DNA of 64,000 bases, taken from an uncultured Poribacteria bacterium. Lineage in GTDB: Bacteria > Poribacteria > WGA-4E > WGA-3G. Below are positions 41,648-50,777 of the stretch, one piece after another. The position numbers and the translations under genes are program-made. Below the pieces are notes generated by a model. It was not told where the DNA came from. It saw only the letters and a program-made list of their open reading frames with translations, and searched no databases. How positions within the stretch are numbered: position 1 is the first letter of the stretch; each line of letters begins with the position of its first letter. The stretch is taken from the NCBI GenBank assembly GCA_951813545.1, contig OX638352.1, positions 4,232,835-4,296,834 of the forward strand, in the 5' to 3' direction.

Positions 41648-43546
41648 ATGACAAATCGTGACATCAGCGCTGTGTTCCAAGCGATCGGATCTCTCCTACA
41701 AATCCGAGGCGATGATGCATTTCGCTCGCGAATTTATGAGCGAGCAGCCGATATAATTGAGGAATTTCCCGATGAATTGGCTTCTGAAAATCCTCAACAG
41801 AGCTATAATAAGGAGGCGGTGGAAAAACTTCGGGCTACACCCGGCATTGGAAAGGCAATCGAGGACAAAACCATTGAGATGCTCGAAACCGGACACTGCA
41901 AATTCTATGATGAACTCGCGGCAGAAATGGGAACAGAGATACTTGAATTGCTTGCACTCCGAGGTATTGGTGTAAAAACCGTAGGGCGATTCTATCGAGA
42001 GTTTGGTGTCAGAAATCTTGAGGATCTCTCGGCGTTGATTGAGAGTGGGCGGATTAGAAACATGAAAGGCATCGGACGGAAAACCGTCCAAATGATAACT
42101 GAGGGTTTAGCGTTTCAAGCGGAACAGAGAAAGAAACGTCCACTCTGGAGTATTTTGCCCACCGCCCAAGACATCTTGGATCACCTTTCAGCGTTAGCGG
42201 ATGACGGATGGATAAAACGCTGCCAATTCACAGGAGATTTACGGCGGCATGCGGAGGTCTGTCAAAGCATAGAATTGATTGTTGAATGTGGGAACGAAAC
42301 AGCGTTTCGATTTGAGAATGACACCATACCACCCCCGCTACAGTCGATCCTCGCACTCCTTTCACAAGCCCGATTTAGCCCAACGGGTTTGCAGCAAACA
42401 TCAGATGATCCGAGTTCGCTGATACTTTTCAAATCGGAGAATCAAGTTCAATACGTGTATGACTGCGAGCGCGCGACTCTCGTTGAAAAAGAAGGAAGCG
42501 AGCCAACAGATGATGTCCGCTATACGCTTCCCGTAATTCAGTTCTACGTTGACAAGGATTTTCCGGTATTTGTCTATTTATGTACTGCTGCTACCTACGA
42601 TGCCACTCTCTTTTTAACAACAGCGACAGATGCCCACTTTGACGCGCTTCCCGACAGTAATTTTCTGAAGCCAACCGACTTTTGGCACGAGGCACGTAAT
42701 CTAACAGAAGCAGGACTTTATGAAAAACTTGGGCTCTCCTATGTTCCGTCGGAACTTCGGCAGGACGGTGTTTCGGTCACAGCCGCCAAGGAAGGCACCT
42801 TGCCGACCCTCATTGAATTCACCGATTTGCGAGGCGACCTACACGCACATACTGACTGGAGTGATGGGCGACATACGCTTCGAGAGATGGTAGAGGCGGC
42901 GAAAGCACAAGGCTTTGAGTATATCGCTATTACGGACCACTCTGTCTCCTCAACGGTCGCGAATGGCTTGGATCAGAAACGGCTTTTAGAACAGGTGGCG
43001 AAGGTTCGGGAATTGGATACGGAGATCGACGGGATAAAGGTCTTCGCTGGTTCTGAGGTAGATATTCGGCGGGACGGCAAACTCGATTTCCCAGACGAGA
43101 TTTTAGAACAACTTGATATTGTCGTCGCAAGCGTTCACAGCCATTTCACCCTAACCGAAGTAGAGATGACACAGCGTATCATTCGTGCGATTGAGAATCC
43201 GTTCGTCAACATCATTGGTCATCCGACAGGTAGGATGCTTGGACACAGACCGATGTATCCACTCAATCTTGAAGAGATTATTGAGGCAGCTGGAGAAAAT
43301 AGAACGGTTTTGGAGATTAATGGCTCGCCGCACCGTTTAGATCTGGACCCTAAATTTGTTCGGATGGCGAAAAGCGCGGGTGTGTTATTATCCGTCAACA
43401 CCGATGCACACGGTATTCAACAGTTAGCGCGTCGTCAGTCTGGGTTGAATGTCGCCCGTCGTGGGTGGTTGACAAAAGACGAGGTTATCAACACATATAC
43501 TTTAGAAGAATTGCGCGAGAAATGTGGGATCGGCGCGCGCGCATAA
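41648..43546 (+). CDS. polX: PolX-type protein with PHP phosphoesterase and inactivated polymerase site
   Basis: This 632-residue protein has the bacterial PolX layout: an N-terminal helix-hairpin-helix region (ATPGIGKAIEDKTIEML, LRGIGVKTVGRFYREFG, MKGIGRKTVQMI), a palm region, and a C-terminal PHP domain. In active PolX the palm reads GSxRR...(G/K)D(I/L)D; here it is TGDLRRHAEVCQSIELIVE, so both metal-binding aspartates are lost. The PHP domain retains its metal motifs: GDLHAHTDWSDG, ITDHSVS, SEVDI, SVHSHF, IIGHPTGR and NTDAHG. It is therefore likely a 3'-5' exonuclease or AP-endonuclease-type repair enzyme without polymerase activity. A dispersed leader repeat supplies AAGGA. Confidence 0.85.
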   Translation: MTNRDISAVFQAIGSLLQIRGDDAFRSRIYERAADIIEEFPDELASENPQQSYNKEAVEKLRATPGIGKAIEDKTIEMLETGHCKFYDELAAEMGTEILELLALRGIGVKTVGRFYREFGVRNLEDLSALIESGRIRNMKGIGRKTVQMITEGLAFQAEQRKKRPLWSILPTAQDILDHLSALADDGWIKRCQFTGDLRRHAEVCQSIELIVECGNETAFRFENDTIPPPLQSILALLSQARFSPTGLQQTSDDPSSLILFKSENQVQYVYDCERATLVEKEGSEPTDDVRYTLPVIQFYVDKDFPVFVYLCTAATYDATLFLTTATDAHFDALPDSNFLKPTDFWHEARNLTEAGLYEKLGLSYVPSELRQDGVSVTAAKEGTLPTLIEFTDLRGDLHAHTDWSDGRHTLREMVEAAKAQGFEYIAITDHSVSSTVANGLDQKRLLEQVAKVRELDTEIDGIKVFAGSEVDIRRDGKLDFPDEILEQLDIVVASVHSHFTLTEVEMTQRIIRAIENPFVNIIGHPTGRMLGHRPMYPLNLEEIIEAAGENRTVLEINGSPHRLDLDPKFVRMAKSAGVLLSVNTDAHGIQQLARRQSGLNVARRGWLTKDEVINTYTLEELREKCGIGARA

Positions 43547-43566
43547 AACGCGCACCGATTTTGTTT
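43529..43566. terminator. Terminator between convergent polX and phosphodiesterase genes
   Basis: An 11-bp stem with one mismatch (ATCGGCGCGCG with CGCGCACCGAT) is followed by TTTTGTTT on the plus strand. It overlaps the last codons of polX. Confidence 0.6.
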
Positions 43567-45523
43567 ACTCTAAAGTGGCGAGTTGGGTCAAATGCCAATT
43601 CGGATCCACCAACGCTTCATAGACGACCCCGCCTTCCACGTTGTCAGGCATCGGGAGTCCCAATAGATAACAGAGCGTTGGTGCAACATCAACGACACGA
43701 ACCTGCCGTTGCAATGCCACGCCTTGCCGAACCCCTGCCCCCGACAGAATGAATGTGGAGTGCTGCCCGCCGATGCCGAAACTCACGGAAGGCAACTGCT
43801 TACCGTGTGCGCCATCAAACTCTGGACGCAGCGCATAGACAACATCACCGACCAAGTCCCCGTGTAAGTTAAACATTTCTGCATCTGCTCGCGTCACAGC
43901 TAAGGTGAAGGGATGCCGTCCGGTTTTTTCGTCTTTGTAGGTATGTAGTGCTGCAATAAGCTCGCGTTGTGTCGCTTCGTAGTCCTCAGGAGCGACAATC
44001 CCATCTGGTTCACGTCCCGCTAAGTTAATGAAGATATGCACTAATCCAACATTCACTGCGCGTGTTTTTGTCCAGTCTATCGCCCCATCTGCGTCTCTAA
44101 CAATGAACCCCGTTTCTTCCAGCACTTCCTCAATGTCTATGGCACGAAATTGGTTTGGGGTGCCGCCGTGGTCGGAACAGACAAGGACAACGGTTTCTTC
44201 ATCAGCCTGCTCCATCAGTCTCCCAATCATCCGATCTACAGATTCATACGTCCGTCGCAAGCCCTCAAGACACCGGTGCATTGTTTCGGGTGCTGCGCCG
44301 CTGATTTCATCCGCTTGACTCAGGAAGAAATGGCTGGCGTAGTCCGGCGCATGGCTTTCCACCATTAGGATGTCCCAGTCATTGTTTTTTGCAAGATGCG
44401 TCGCGACATCAGCGAGGCGTTGGTGGTGGTATTCAAGCACCTCAAAATAGGTATCGTCGTCCATTTGCCCAAGGGCATCGCGAGCCGGATTTTGAAGGAA
44501 CGAACCGATTTCCGTGTCAATCGTGGCGGCAACTTTATCCGGCACCGTGTATCCGGTTCTGGGCCAGATTTGTGGTACAAAGAGTTCAAAGTCATCTGCT
44601 GTAGATGTGAGCGTCACGAGTTTCATCCGGACATAGCCTTCCACCTCGGCACCTTCAATTTCAAAAGTATCCAACCACCACTCGCTCCACTCACCGACCC
44701 CCAAATCCGCGACGGAATCGTCTCCAGACCGACTTCGACAGATTCGCACTCGGTCGTAACCGTTATCACCGGAAGCATAAATCAACCCATAAAAGGGTTT
44801 TGGGACGCGTGTCTCATCGGAGGCTTCACCTTTTGAATAGACTGAAGGCATCACATCTTCTCTGCCGCGTGCTAAAGGTTGGATGGTTAGCTGAACTTCT
44901 CGCACGGGTTCTGTGGAGTTAGGCAAGGCTTCCCATTCCGCATTCTCAACCGGTTCAATAGTGACCGGATCGATATGTCGAACCTTCTGTAACGCGCTCG
45001 GATCAAGTGTCTCCGGGTCGCGCTGTCCGCCGATGGGACGCGGTGCCCATTTTCCCGCGACAAAGAGATGATAGCCAGCAATCTGATGGTGGTTCGAGAC
45101 ACCCGGTCCTGTTCCTTCGACCTGAATTCCGGTTTTGACAGTGGGGGGCCAGGACATTTCCCACTTTACCAGAATCGGTTTTCCACCGACCCGTTCTACG
45201 AGATTCCAGAGGTATTCGGATTGACACAAGCCTGTGTTGATGCCCCATGTCGTTTTATCAAGACGTTCCCCCAACGCGCGAATGTTAAAGTCCATCACCC
45301 GATGTGTACCGGGCCATGAACCGGTAGAGAGCGCGGTCCATCCCGGTGGTGTCAATGTCGGAAATACACCTATCATCGGACGATAGACCCCCGTCTGGAC
45401 CAATTTCGCCATAGAGGGTGCATGGCCCCAATCAATCATATTTTTAACGAGTTCCATGCTCGCGCCATCCATTCCGATAACAATTGCGCGTTTGGCTGGA
45501 GCACGTTGCGTGCGTTTTGTCAT
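43565..45523 (-). CDS. Type I phosphodiesterase/nucleotide pyrophosphatase-like protein
   Basis: This 652-residue protein is of the alkaline-phosphatase superfamily (AP3596/phosphodiesterase group). Metal-site motifs are VIGMDGAS (first Asp), FPTLTPPGWTALSTG (nucleophilic Thr), VESHAPDYASHFF, CSDHGGTPNQF and IGGQHSTFIL. A domain of about 200 residues (IQVEGTGPGV to LVTLTSTADDFELFVPQIW) is inserted after the nucleophile region. There is no signal peptide, so it is likely cytoplasmic. Predicted activity is hydrolysis of a phosphodiester, phosphonate or related ester; substrate unknown. Such genes are common in Poribacteria-like genomes. Confidence 0.88.
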   Translation of the reverse strand: MTKRTQRAPAKRAIVIGMDGASMELVKNMIDWGHAPSMAKLVQTGVYRPMIGVFPTLTPPGWTALSTGSWPGTHRVMDFNIRALGERLDKTTWGINTGLCQSEYLWNLVERVGGKPILVKWEMSWPPTVKTGIQVEGTGPGVSNHHQIAGYHLFVAGKWAPRPIGGQRDPETLDPSALQKVRHIDPVTIEPVENAEWEALPNSTEPVREVQLTIQPLARGREDVMPSVYSKGEASDETRVPKPFYGLIYASGDNGYDRVRICRSRSGDDSVADLGVGEWSEWWLDTFEIEGAEVEGYVRMKLVTLTSTADDFELFVPQIWPRTGYTVPDKVAATIDTEIGSFLQNPARDALGQMDDDTYFEVLEYHHQRLADVATHLAKNNDWDILMVESHAPDYASHFFLSQADEISGAAPETMHRCLEGLRRTYESVDRMIGRLMEQADEETVVLVCSDHGGTPNQFRAIDIEEVLEETGFIVRDADGAIDWTKTRAVNVGLVHIFINLAGREPDGIVAPEDYEATQRELIAALHTYKDEKTGRHPFTLAVTRADAEMFNLHGDLVGDVVYALRPEFDGAHGKQLPSVSFGIGGQHSTFILSGAGVRQGVALQRQVRVVDVAPTLCYLLGLPMPDNVEGGVVYEALVDPNWHLTQLATLE

Positions 45524-45553
45524 AAAAATTCCTTTTATATTTCTGGGAACACC

Positions 45554-45886
45554 CTATTGCCAGAACGACTTAATCAGCGATATGATGGCTGCTAATGCAG
45601 AGCCGAGTGCTATCCATATTGCAGTCTTTACGTCTTTGTTTGATGTCGCTTCTTGTCTTCCCTCTAATTTACCTCGAATCCATCTAACGTCCCCGTGAAG
45701 ATTAGTTACATCTTTTTCCACGGATGCTAACCTACTATTTATTTTCTCGTTTACTTGTTCTATTCTGCCTTCTACGCGTTCTATTTTGTTTTCTACGCGT
45801 TCTATTTTGTCTTCTACGCGTTCGGTCGTGCGCTTGAGGTCTGCAATGGCACTCAAGACTCGTTCTCTGAAATCCTGGTCTGACAT
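45554..45886 (-). CDS. Small coiled-coil protein with C-terminal membrane anchor
   Basis: This 110-residue protein has a central coiled coil of heptads (RVEDKIERVENKIERVEGRIEQVNEKI) encoded by 21-bp DNA repeats, and a C-terminal hydrophobic segment (TAIWIALGSALAAIISLIKSFW). The orientation is probably N-in, tail-anchored. AAGGAGGTGG precedes the ATG at 45886. No catalytic motif is seen; such proteins resemble small phage or stress coiled-coil proteins, but the function is unknown. Confidence 0.75.
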   Translation of the reverse strand: MSDQDFRERVLSAIADLKRTTERVEDKIERVENKIERVEGRIEQVNEKINSRLASVEKDVTNLHGDVRWIRGKLEGRQEATSNKDVKTAIWIALGSALAAIISLIKSFWQ

Positions 45887-45949
45887 GTTTTCCACCTCCT
45901 TTGTTGTATCTATTATGACATAGAAAACAGAAAAAGTCAAATCTATCTA

Positions 45950-47446
45950 TTATGGAACACGTTGAATGTAGATGTCATAGTCTTGTCCACGCGCATCACT
46001 CCAGACTATGATTGCCGCACTACCATCTGTAGACACGGCTTGCGGCGTGATTTGCGCTTTCGGTGCCTGACAGACAGGGATGCCATTGATTTCCCAAAGC
46101 GGTTTCCCATCAGCATCAAGCAGTTGCGCATAGATTGCATCCTCGGTTGAATCCCCGAAGTCTTCGCGGTAATCCAGCCAATAAACGACGGTTTCCCCTG
46201 CCTCACCAGTGGCAACGAGTTGGGGGAGACGTTGAACACCTGCTCCGGTGCAGACAGGGACACCGCTCTTTTGCAAGGACGCATTTTCTTCGTTCCACAA
46301 TGCCTCCCCATTTTCGTTAATACGTTGCGCATAGATGTCAGCGAAAATATCACGTTCGTCCCACCATGTAACGATGAAGCCACCACTTCCGTCGGAAATA
46401 CAGAAGGGTTGTTGTTGGTTGACACGCAGTTCACAGATAGGGATACCGTCCTTTTCCCATAACGCGTTACCTTCAGCCGTTATGTGTTGTGTATATAGCT
46501 GCGCGCTCGTATAGAAATTCGGGTCGTTGCGGTAGTCCGACCAAACGAAAAACACGCCCCCATTCTCATCGCTGACTGCAGACGGCGCGCCTTGGTTGCC
46601 GATTGCTGTGCAGACGGGGACAGGGGAATTTTCCGTGTTATCAGTTGAATTCCACATAAGTCTACCATCTGCTGACAGCCGTTGCGCGAAGATGTTCCAA
46701 TCTGGGGTGCTAATGTCCCACCATGCGAAAATAGCCCCACCTTGTCCATCCGAGATTAAAACCGGATCGTACTGATCACCATCGCCACTATAGACCGGAA
46801 CGCCATTCGCTTCCCACAGTGGTTTTCCAGTGCTGTCAATTCTTTGGGCATAGATATCTTGATTGCCATTTCGCCAATCCTCCCATGCGACAATTACACC
46901 ACCTTCGCCATCGGCGATAGCATTCAGATCGTCTTGCAGCGTTGGATGGGTGCAGACGGGTACACCCTCGGGATCCCACAATTTATTGCCGTTTGCATCG
47001 ATGCGTTGTGCGTAACTATCTTGATTGCCGTGGCGGGTATCACCCCAAACAAGAATAGCACCGCCCTCTTCGTCGTTGACGATTAGGGGCCAACTTTGCG
47101 ATGAGGGCAGATCGCAAATCGGGATGCCGTTTGCTTCCCAGAGCATATCGCCCATCGCACTGATCCGCTGTGCGAAAATATCTCGATTCGCGTGCCGTGC
47201 GTCACTCCACGCCACGATAGCCCCACCTTGTCCATCCGGAACGAGAGCAGGGAAATGTTGTTCGTTCTGTGCTGTGCATAACGGAAGGTTTTGTGTCGGT
47301 GAAGATGACCATTCCGCACTTGCCGTATCTATTACAACAAGCACAGAAAGGAGAGTGAGAAGGAGGCATATCGAGAATTGCAGGAGAGAACAGCGATTTG
47401 AAGGCGTACCAACAACATCACATACAGGATGAAGAAGATGATTCAT
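45950..47446 (-). CDS. Secreted repeat protein with a propeller-like fold
   Basis: This 498-residue protein has a signal peptide (hydrophobic LLQFSICLLLTLLSVLVVIDTASA, cleavage after ASA) and about eight repeats of roughly 55 residues with the consensus DGQGGAIVAWSDARHGNQDIYAQRIDANGNKLW followed by GVPVC. The pattern suggests a beta-propeller with a conserved cysteine at the end of most blades. The ATG at 47446 is chosen; the frame extends upstream to 47539, but that part matches intergenic repeats. Function unknown; similar repeats occur in surface proteins with C-terminal sorting signals, but none is seen here. Confidence 0.75.
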   Translation of the reverse strand: MNHLLHPVCDVVGTPSNRCSLLQFSICLLLTLLSVLVVIDTASAEWSSSPTQNLPLCTAQNEQHFPALVPDGQGGAIVAWSDARHANRDIFAQRISAMGDMLWEANGIPICDLPSSQSWPLIVNDEEGGAILVWGDTRHGNQDSYAQRIDANGNKLWDPEGVPVCTHPTLQDDLNAIADGEGGVIVAWEDWRNGNQDIYAQRIDSTGKPLWEANGVPVYSGDGDQYDPVLISDGQGGAIFAWWDISTPDWNIFAQRLSADGRLMWNSTDNTENSPVPVCTAIGNQGAPSAVSDENGGVFFVWSDYRNDPNFYTSAQLYTQHITAEGNALWEKDGIPICELRVNQQQPFCISDGSGGFIVTWWDERDIFADIYAQRINENGEALWNEENASLQKSGVPVCTGAGVQRLPQLVATGEAGETVVYWLDYREDFGDSTEDAIYAQLLDADGKPLWEINGIPVCQAPKAQITPQAVSTDGSAAIIVWSDARGQDYDIYIQRVP

Positions 47447-47581
47447 TTTATTAAAACGGTCATCAGAAGCACAGTTATCAGTTAAGACGTTTTCTGGTGA
47501 AGTGACAGCACGTTGTCCCTGACTGCTGATAACGGACAACTCTTAAAACTGAAAACTGATAACCGATAACTGACAACTATT

Positions 47582-49168
47582 TCAGATGAGCAGTTCGTCT
47601 CCAATTGGGAAGAATTGGTCGGCGATTTGTTGTAGATCCATGGAGGTATTGTGTTCAAAAGCGACAACCTCCACCCGCTTGTCTTGTTGCTTGATAAGTT
47701 CAGCGAGCGGACAAAAATCGCCATCGCCACTTGCCAAAATAACAACATCCAATGAGCCGAGCATTGAGACGACATCTACAGCAATGCCAACGTCCCAGTC
47801 TCCTTTCGCAGACCCGTCTCCACGCAAGCGCAAGTCCTTACTCTTAATCGTGTAGCCGTTGTGTTCAAGTAGGGATAAGAAACTGGATTGATTGATTTCG
47901 GGTATCTGGACGACATAAGCATAGGCTACCATGAGATACCGCGGTCCAACTATCAAGTCCAGGAGTTTGATATAATCAACTCTCCGTCCAAAACGGTCTT
48001 TAGCGGCGTAAAACATATTTTGCACATCGACAAACACACCGACGCGAGGTTGTTCAGACGTTAGATTGTAGGGACCTTCACCTTCAGTGAGTTGTTGTGT
48101 ATCATCTAAATAAGTGAGGGTTTGCCGAATCTGGTTCAGCGCGCTTCGCGCCGCTTGATGACAATTTTCCAAGGTGTCAAAGTGGTTGTCTAAACTGGTT
48201 TGAAAGTCTTCAAGCCCTTGGTGCCCTTTGTAGACCGCCTCCTCAACCAACTGGAGGTCAGTCGTGAATGTTTCCTTAGCGGATTTAATTTGCTCGTATT
48301 CTCTTAATTGTTCTGCCATCCGTTCCTTTTCTGCGAGGAGATGGTCACGTTCATTCGCGAGCTGCTGTAACTCAGTGGCGGCTTCAATATGTTGTGCTAT
48401 CTGTTCACGGAGGATTTGATTTTCCTGTTCAAGAGCCTTCAACCGTTTCTCATTTCCATTACTCACTTCGGCTTTCGTTTTCAGCCCCCTGTTTTCCTCT
48501 AATAGGAAAGCCCGTTGTTGATCTAATCGACTATGTTTCTTCTGAAGCGAAGTATAGTCCGCTTTAGAGTCGGCCAATTGTCGCTCAAGGTACTCAATTT
48601 CTCGCACGGGTGCCTCCGATTCTTGATGTTCGCCTTCTAAGTTCTGGGCGTACTGATCACCAACTAACGGCTCAATACTTGAGCGGTCTGCGCGCCCGTT
48701 TGTATATGCGACTTCTACAGATGCGTATGTTGTGTTGAGGAGTTTATAGCCGTGCTCAACGACTGGGGTCCGTTCATCAATGAGGAGTGCCCAGACGACT
48801 TCGCCAAAGTCGCCTCCGTCTATGAGGACATCGGACGTTTTGAAGAACGTTTCGATTTCGGAAATTTCCATATAGCCGACCCGTGAGATTGCAGCCTCCG
48901 CCTTTTCAGTAAGAAATTGGCTGACTAATGCTTCGACTGAGGTTTCTGAATTTGTTATCTCAGGTTTCGCTGTGCCAATCACACCCAAAAATACGTTGGT
49001 TAAATTTACAAGCAGCTCCCGTCTTGATAAGGCGTACAATCGGTCTACATCCGGGATAATGCCGGTAGAGGCACTTAATTGGAAAATTTCTTTTTCGTCT
49101 AAAAGTAAGTCTAGAAACCACGTAAGTTGATCTCGCTGTATATGCAATTTTAGATTTGAATTTGTCAT
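47582..49168 (-). CDS. NYN-domain (PIN-like) putative RNase with long coiled coil
   Basis: This 528-residue protein has an N-terminal helical region, a predicted coiled coil at about residues 190-350 (EIEYLERQLADSKADYTSLQKK and following) and a C-terminal NYN domain of the LabA/DUF88 type. Acidic catalytic residues appear in VGVFVDVQNMFYAA, KGDWDVGIAVDVVSML and LASGDGDFCPLAELI. NYN domains are metal-dependent ribonucleases related to PIN domains. The coiled coil may mediate oligomerisation. The N-terminal FLDLLLDEKEIFQLSASTGI region is not recognised. The upstream DNA carries tandem repeats (49191-49312). Confidence 0.82.
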   Translation of the reverse strand: MTNSNLKLHIQRDQLTWFLDLLLDEKEIFQLSASTGIIPDVDRLYALSRRELLVNLTNVFLGVIGTAKPEITNSETSVEALVSQFLTEKAEAAISRVGYMEISEIETFFKTSDVLIDGGDFGEVVWALLIDERTPVVEHGYKLLNTTYASVEVAYTNGRADRSSIEPLVGDQYAQNLEGEHQESEAPVREIEYLERQLADSKADYTSLQKKHSRLDQQRAFLLEENRGLKTKAEVSNGNEKRLKALEQENQILREQIAQHIEAATELQQLANERDHLLAEKERMAEQLREYEQIKSAKETFTTDLQLVEEAVYKGHQGLEDFQTSLDNHFDTLENCHQAARSALNQIRQTLTYLDDTQQLTEGEGPYNLTSEQPRVGVFVDVQNMFYAAKDRFGRRVDYIKLLDLIVGPRYLMVAYAYVVQIPEINQSSFLSLLEHNGYTIKSKDLRLRGDGSAKGDWDVGIAVDVVSMLGSLDVVILASGDGDFCPLAELIKQQDKRVEVVAFEHNTSMDLQQIADQFFPIGDELLI

Positions 49169-49190
49169 TATTATCTCCGGTTTTTCACAG

Positions 49191-49312
49191 CAAGTTTAGT
49201 CCGTTCCGAGTAACCGGTGGGGACCTCGGCACTGCGAGCTGCGCTAGTTTTTGTATAACAAGTTCAGTCCGTTCCCAATAATGGCCAGGGACCTCGGCAT
49301 TGCAAGCTGCGC
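49191..49312. repeat. Two direct repeats of about 54 bp upstream of the NYN gene
   Basis: CAAGTTTAGTCCGTTCC...GGGGACCTCGGCACTGCGAGCTGCGC (49191-49244) recurs with changes at 49259-49312, period 68 bases. A related inverted fragment lies near 41533. Confidence 0.75.
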
Positions 49313-49321
49313 CAAAATGAA

Positions 49322-50647
49322 TTAAATTTTAATGATTTTTTCCTGTCCTTTCTTTACATCACGCGTTGCGTTACGCGTGTCAACAACTAATTGGGCATGT
49401 TCCACGATCCAGCCGTAATCTATGACATCGTGGTCGGTTAAGATGGCAACGCAATCGGCATTTTTTACCAGGTCCGCCGTCAAGGGTTCCGAGTGATAGA
49501 TGTTTCTGTCATCAAGAGATAGGTCTCTTACATGAGGGTCATGATATATAAATTCTGCTTTTTTGTCAAGAATTAAACGAATTACTTCAAGTGCAGGCGA
49601 TTCGCGAATGTCACCAATGTCCTTTTTATAGGCGATACCTAAAATTAATAATTTTGCGCCGTTCAGTGGTTTACGTTGAAGGTTCAGGGCATGAATGATT
49701 TTGTCCACTACATATTTCGGCATTTCGCTATTAATTTCGCTGGCGAGTTCGATGAATCGGGCGTGGTACTGATACATCTGCGCTTTCCAAGAAAGATAAT
49801 GCGGATCAATCGGGATACAGTGCCCTCCAAGTCCGGGACCTGGATAAAACGGCATAAATCCGAAAGGCTTGGTGGCAGCAGCATCAACGATTTCCCATAC
49901 GTCCAGATCCATCCGATCACAGATGAGTGCGACCTCATTGATTAAGCCGATATTGACGCTTCGGAACGTGTTTTCCAGGAGTTTCACCATTTCTGCTGTT
50001 CGGGGCGAGGATACTATATGTGTTTTATTGATAAACTGCGCGTAGAAGGTTTCAGCGACATGGGTGCATTGCGGCGTAACACCCCCGATAATTTTGGGAG
50101 TGTTTGTCATAGAATAGGTGCTGTTTCCCGGTTCAATGCGTTCCGGCGAGAAAGCGAGATAGAAGTCACGTCCTACTTGTGCGGTGTCAGGAGATGTATT
50201 TTTGCTAAAATCGGTGTTGAGTTTTGGTAGGATGATTTCTTCGGTTGTACCGGGGTAGGTGGTGCTTTCGAGGATAATCAATTGTTCGGGGTGAAGGTAT
50301 TGCGCTATCTGCTCTACTGCTGCGGTAATAAATTGCATATCGGGTGTTCGGTTTTCACGCAAAGGGGTCGGCACGCAGATGTTGACCGTATCTAATTCCC
50401 GAAGCACGCCGAAGTCCGTTGTTACCTGAATCTGCCCGGACCTAATGAGGGGCGCGAGGACTTCATTGGCAACATCAGGCACATCGGAGATGCCCTGTTT
50501 CAGTCGTTCTATTTTTTCTGAACAGATATCAATGCCTGTAACTCGGAACCCCGCGCTTGCAATAGCGACTGTCAGTGGCAGTCCGACATATCCAAGCCCG
50601 ATAACACCAGCGCGAGCCGTCCGAGTTTCTATTTTTTCAAGAATCAT
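49322..50647 (-). CDS. Nucleotide-sugar dehydrogenase (UDP-glucose/UDP-HexNAc 6-dehydrogenase family)
   Basis: This 441-residue protein oxidises the C6 alcohol of a UDP-sugar to the uronate. The N-terminal NAD site is AGVIGLGYVGLPLTVAIASAGF, ESTTYPGTTEEIILPKL and LAFSPERIEPGNS are landmark blocks, and the catalytic cysteine lies in GPGLGGHCIPIDPHYLSWKA. The FSPERI-PG and GGHCIPIDP forms favour the UDP-N-acetylhexosamine branch (WbpA/WecC-like). The ATG at 50647 is used; the longer frame from 50758 is the leader repeat. It follows gmhB on the same strand and probably serves surface polysaccharide synthesis. Confidence 0.92.
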   Translation of the reverse strand: MILEKIETRTARAGVIGLGYVGLPLTVAIASAGFRVTGIDICSEKIERLKQGISDVPDVANEVLAPLIRSGQIQVTTDFGVLRELDTVNICVPTPLRENRTPDMQFITAAVEQIAQYLHPEQLIILESTTYPGTTEEIILPKLNTDFSKNTSPDTAQVGRDFYLAFSPERIEPGNSTYSMTNTPKIIGGVTPQCTHVAETFYAQFINKTHIVSSPRTAEMVKLLENTFRSVNIGLINEVALICDRMDLDVWEIVDAAATKPFGFMPFYPGPGLGGHCIPIDPHYLSWKAQMYQYHARFIELASEINSEMPKYVVDKIIHALNLQRKPLNGAKLLILGIAYKKDIGDIRESPALEVIRLILDKKAEFIYHDPHVRDLSLDDRNIYHSEPLTADLVKNADCVAILTDHDVIDYGWIVEHAQLVVDTRNATRDVKKGQEKIIKI

Positions 50648-50760
50648 TCTTTTAATTTTTCCTTGCGGTTCGGTCAGGCAAGTTGGAAATGTGGCGATCT
50701 TCCCCGTAGAACTGAAGAAATACCCAAGCAATACGCAGAAATACCCTATCAAAAACACCC
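50648..50760 (-). repeat. Leader repeat before the nucleotide-sugar dehydrogenase gene
   Basis: On the minus strand it runs GGGTGTTTTTGATAGGGTATT...CTACGG... and ends TGACCGAACCGCAAGGAAAA just before the ATG at 50647. Most of its length aligns with 15417-15517. It adds an open extension to the gene that is not coding. Confidence 0.75.
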
Positions 50761-50777
50761 CTCCACTACGCTACGGG

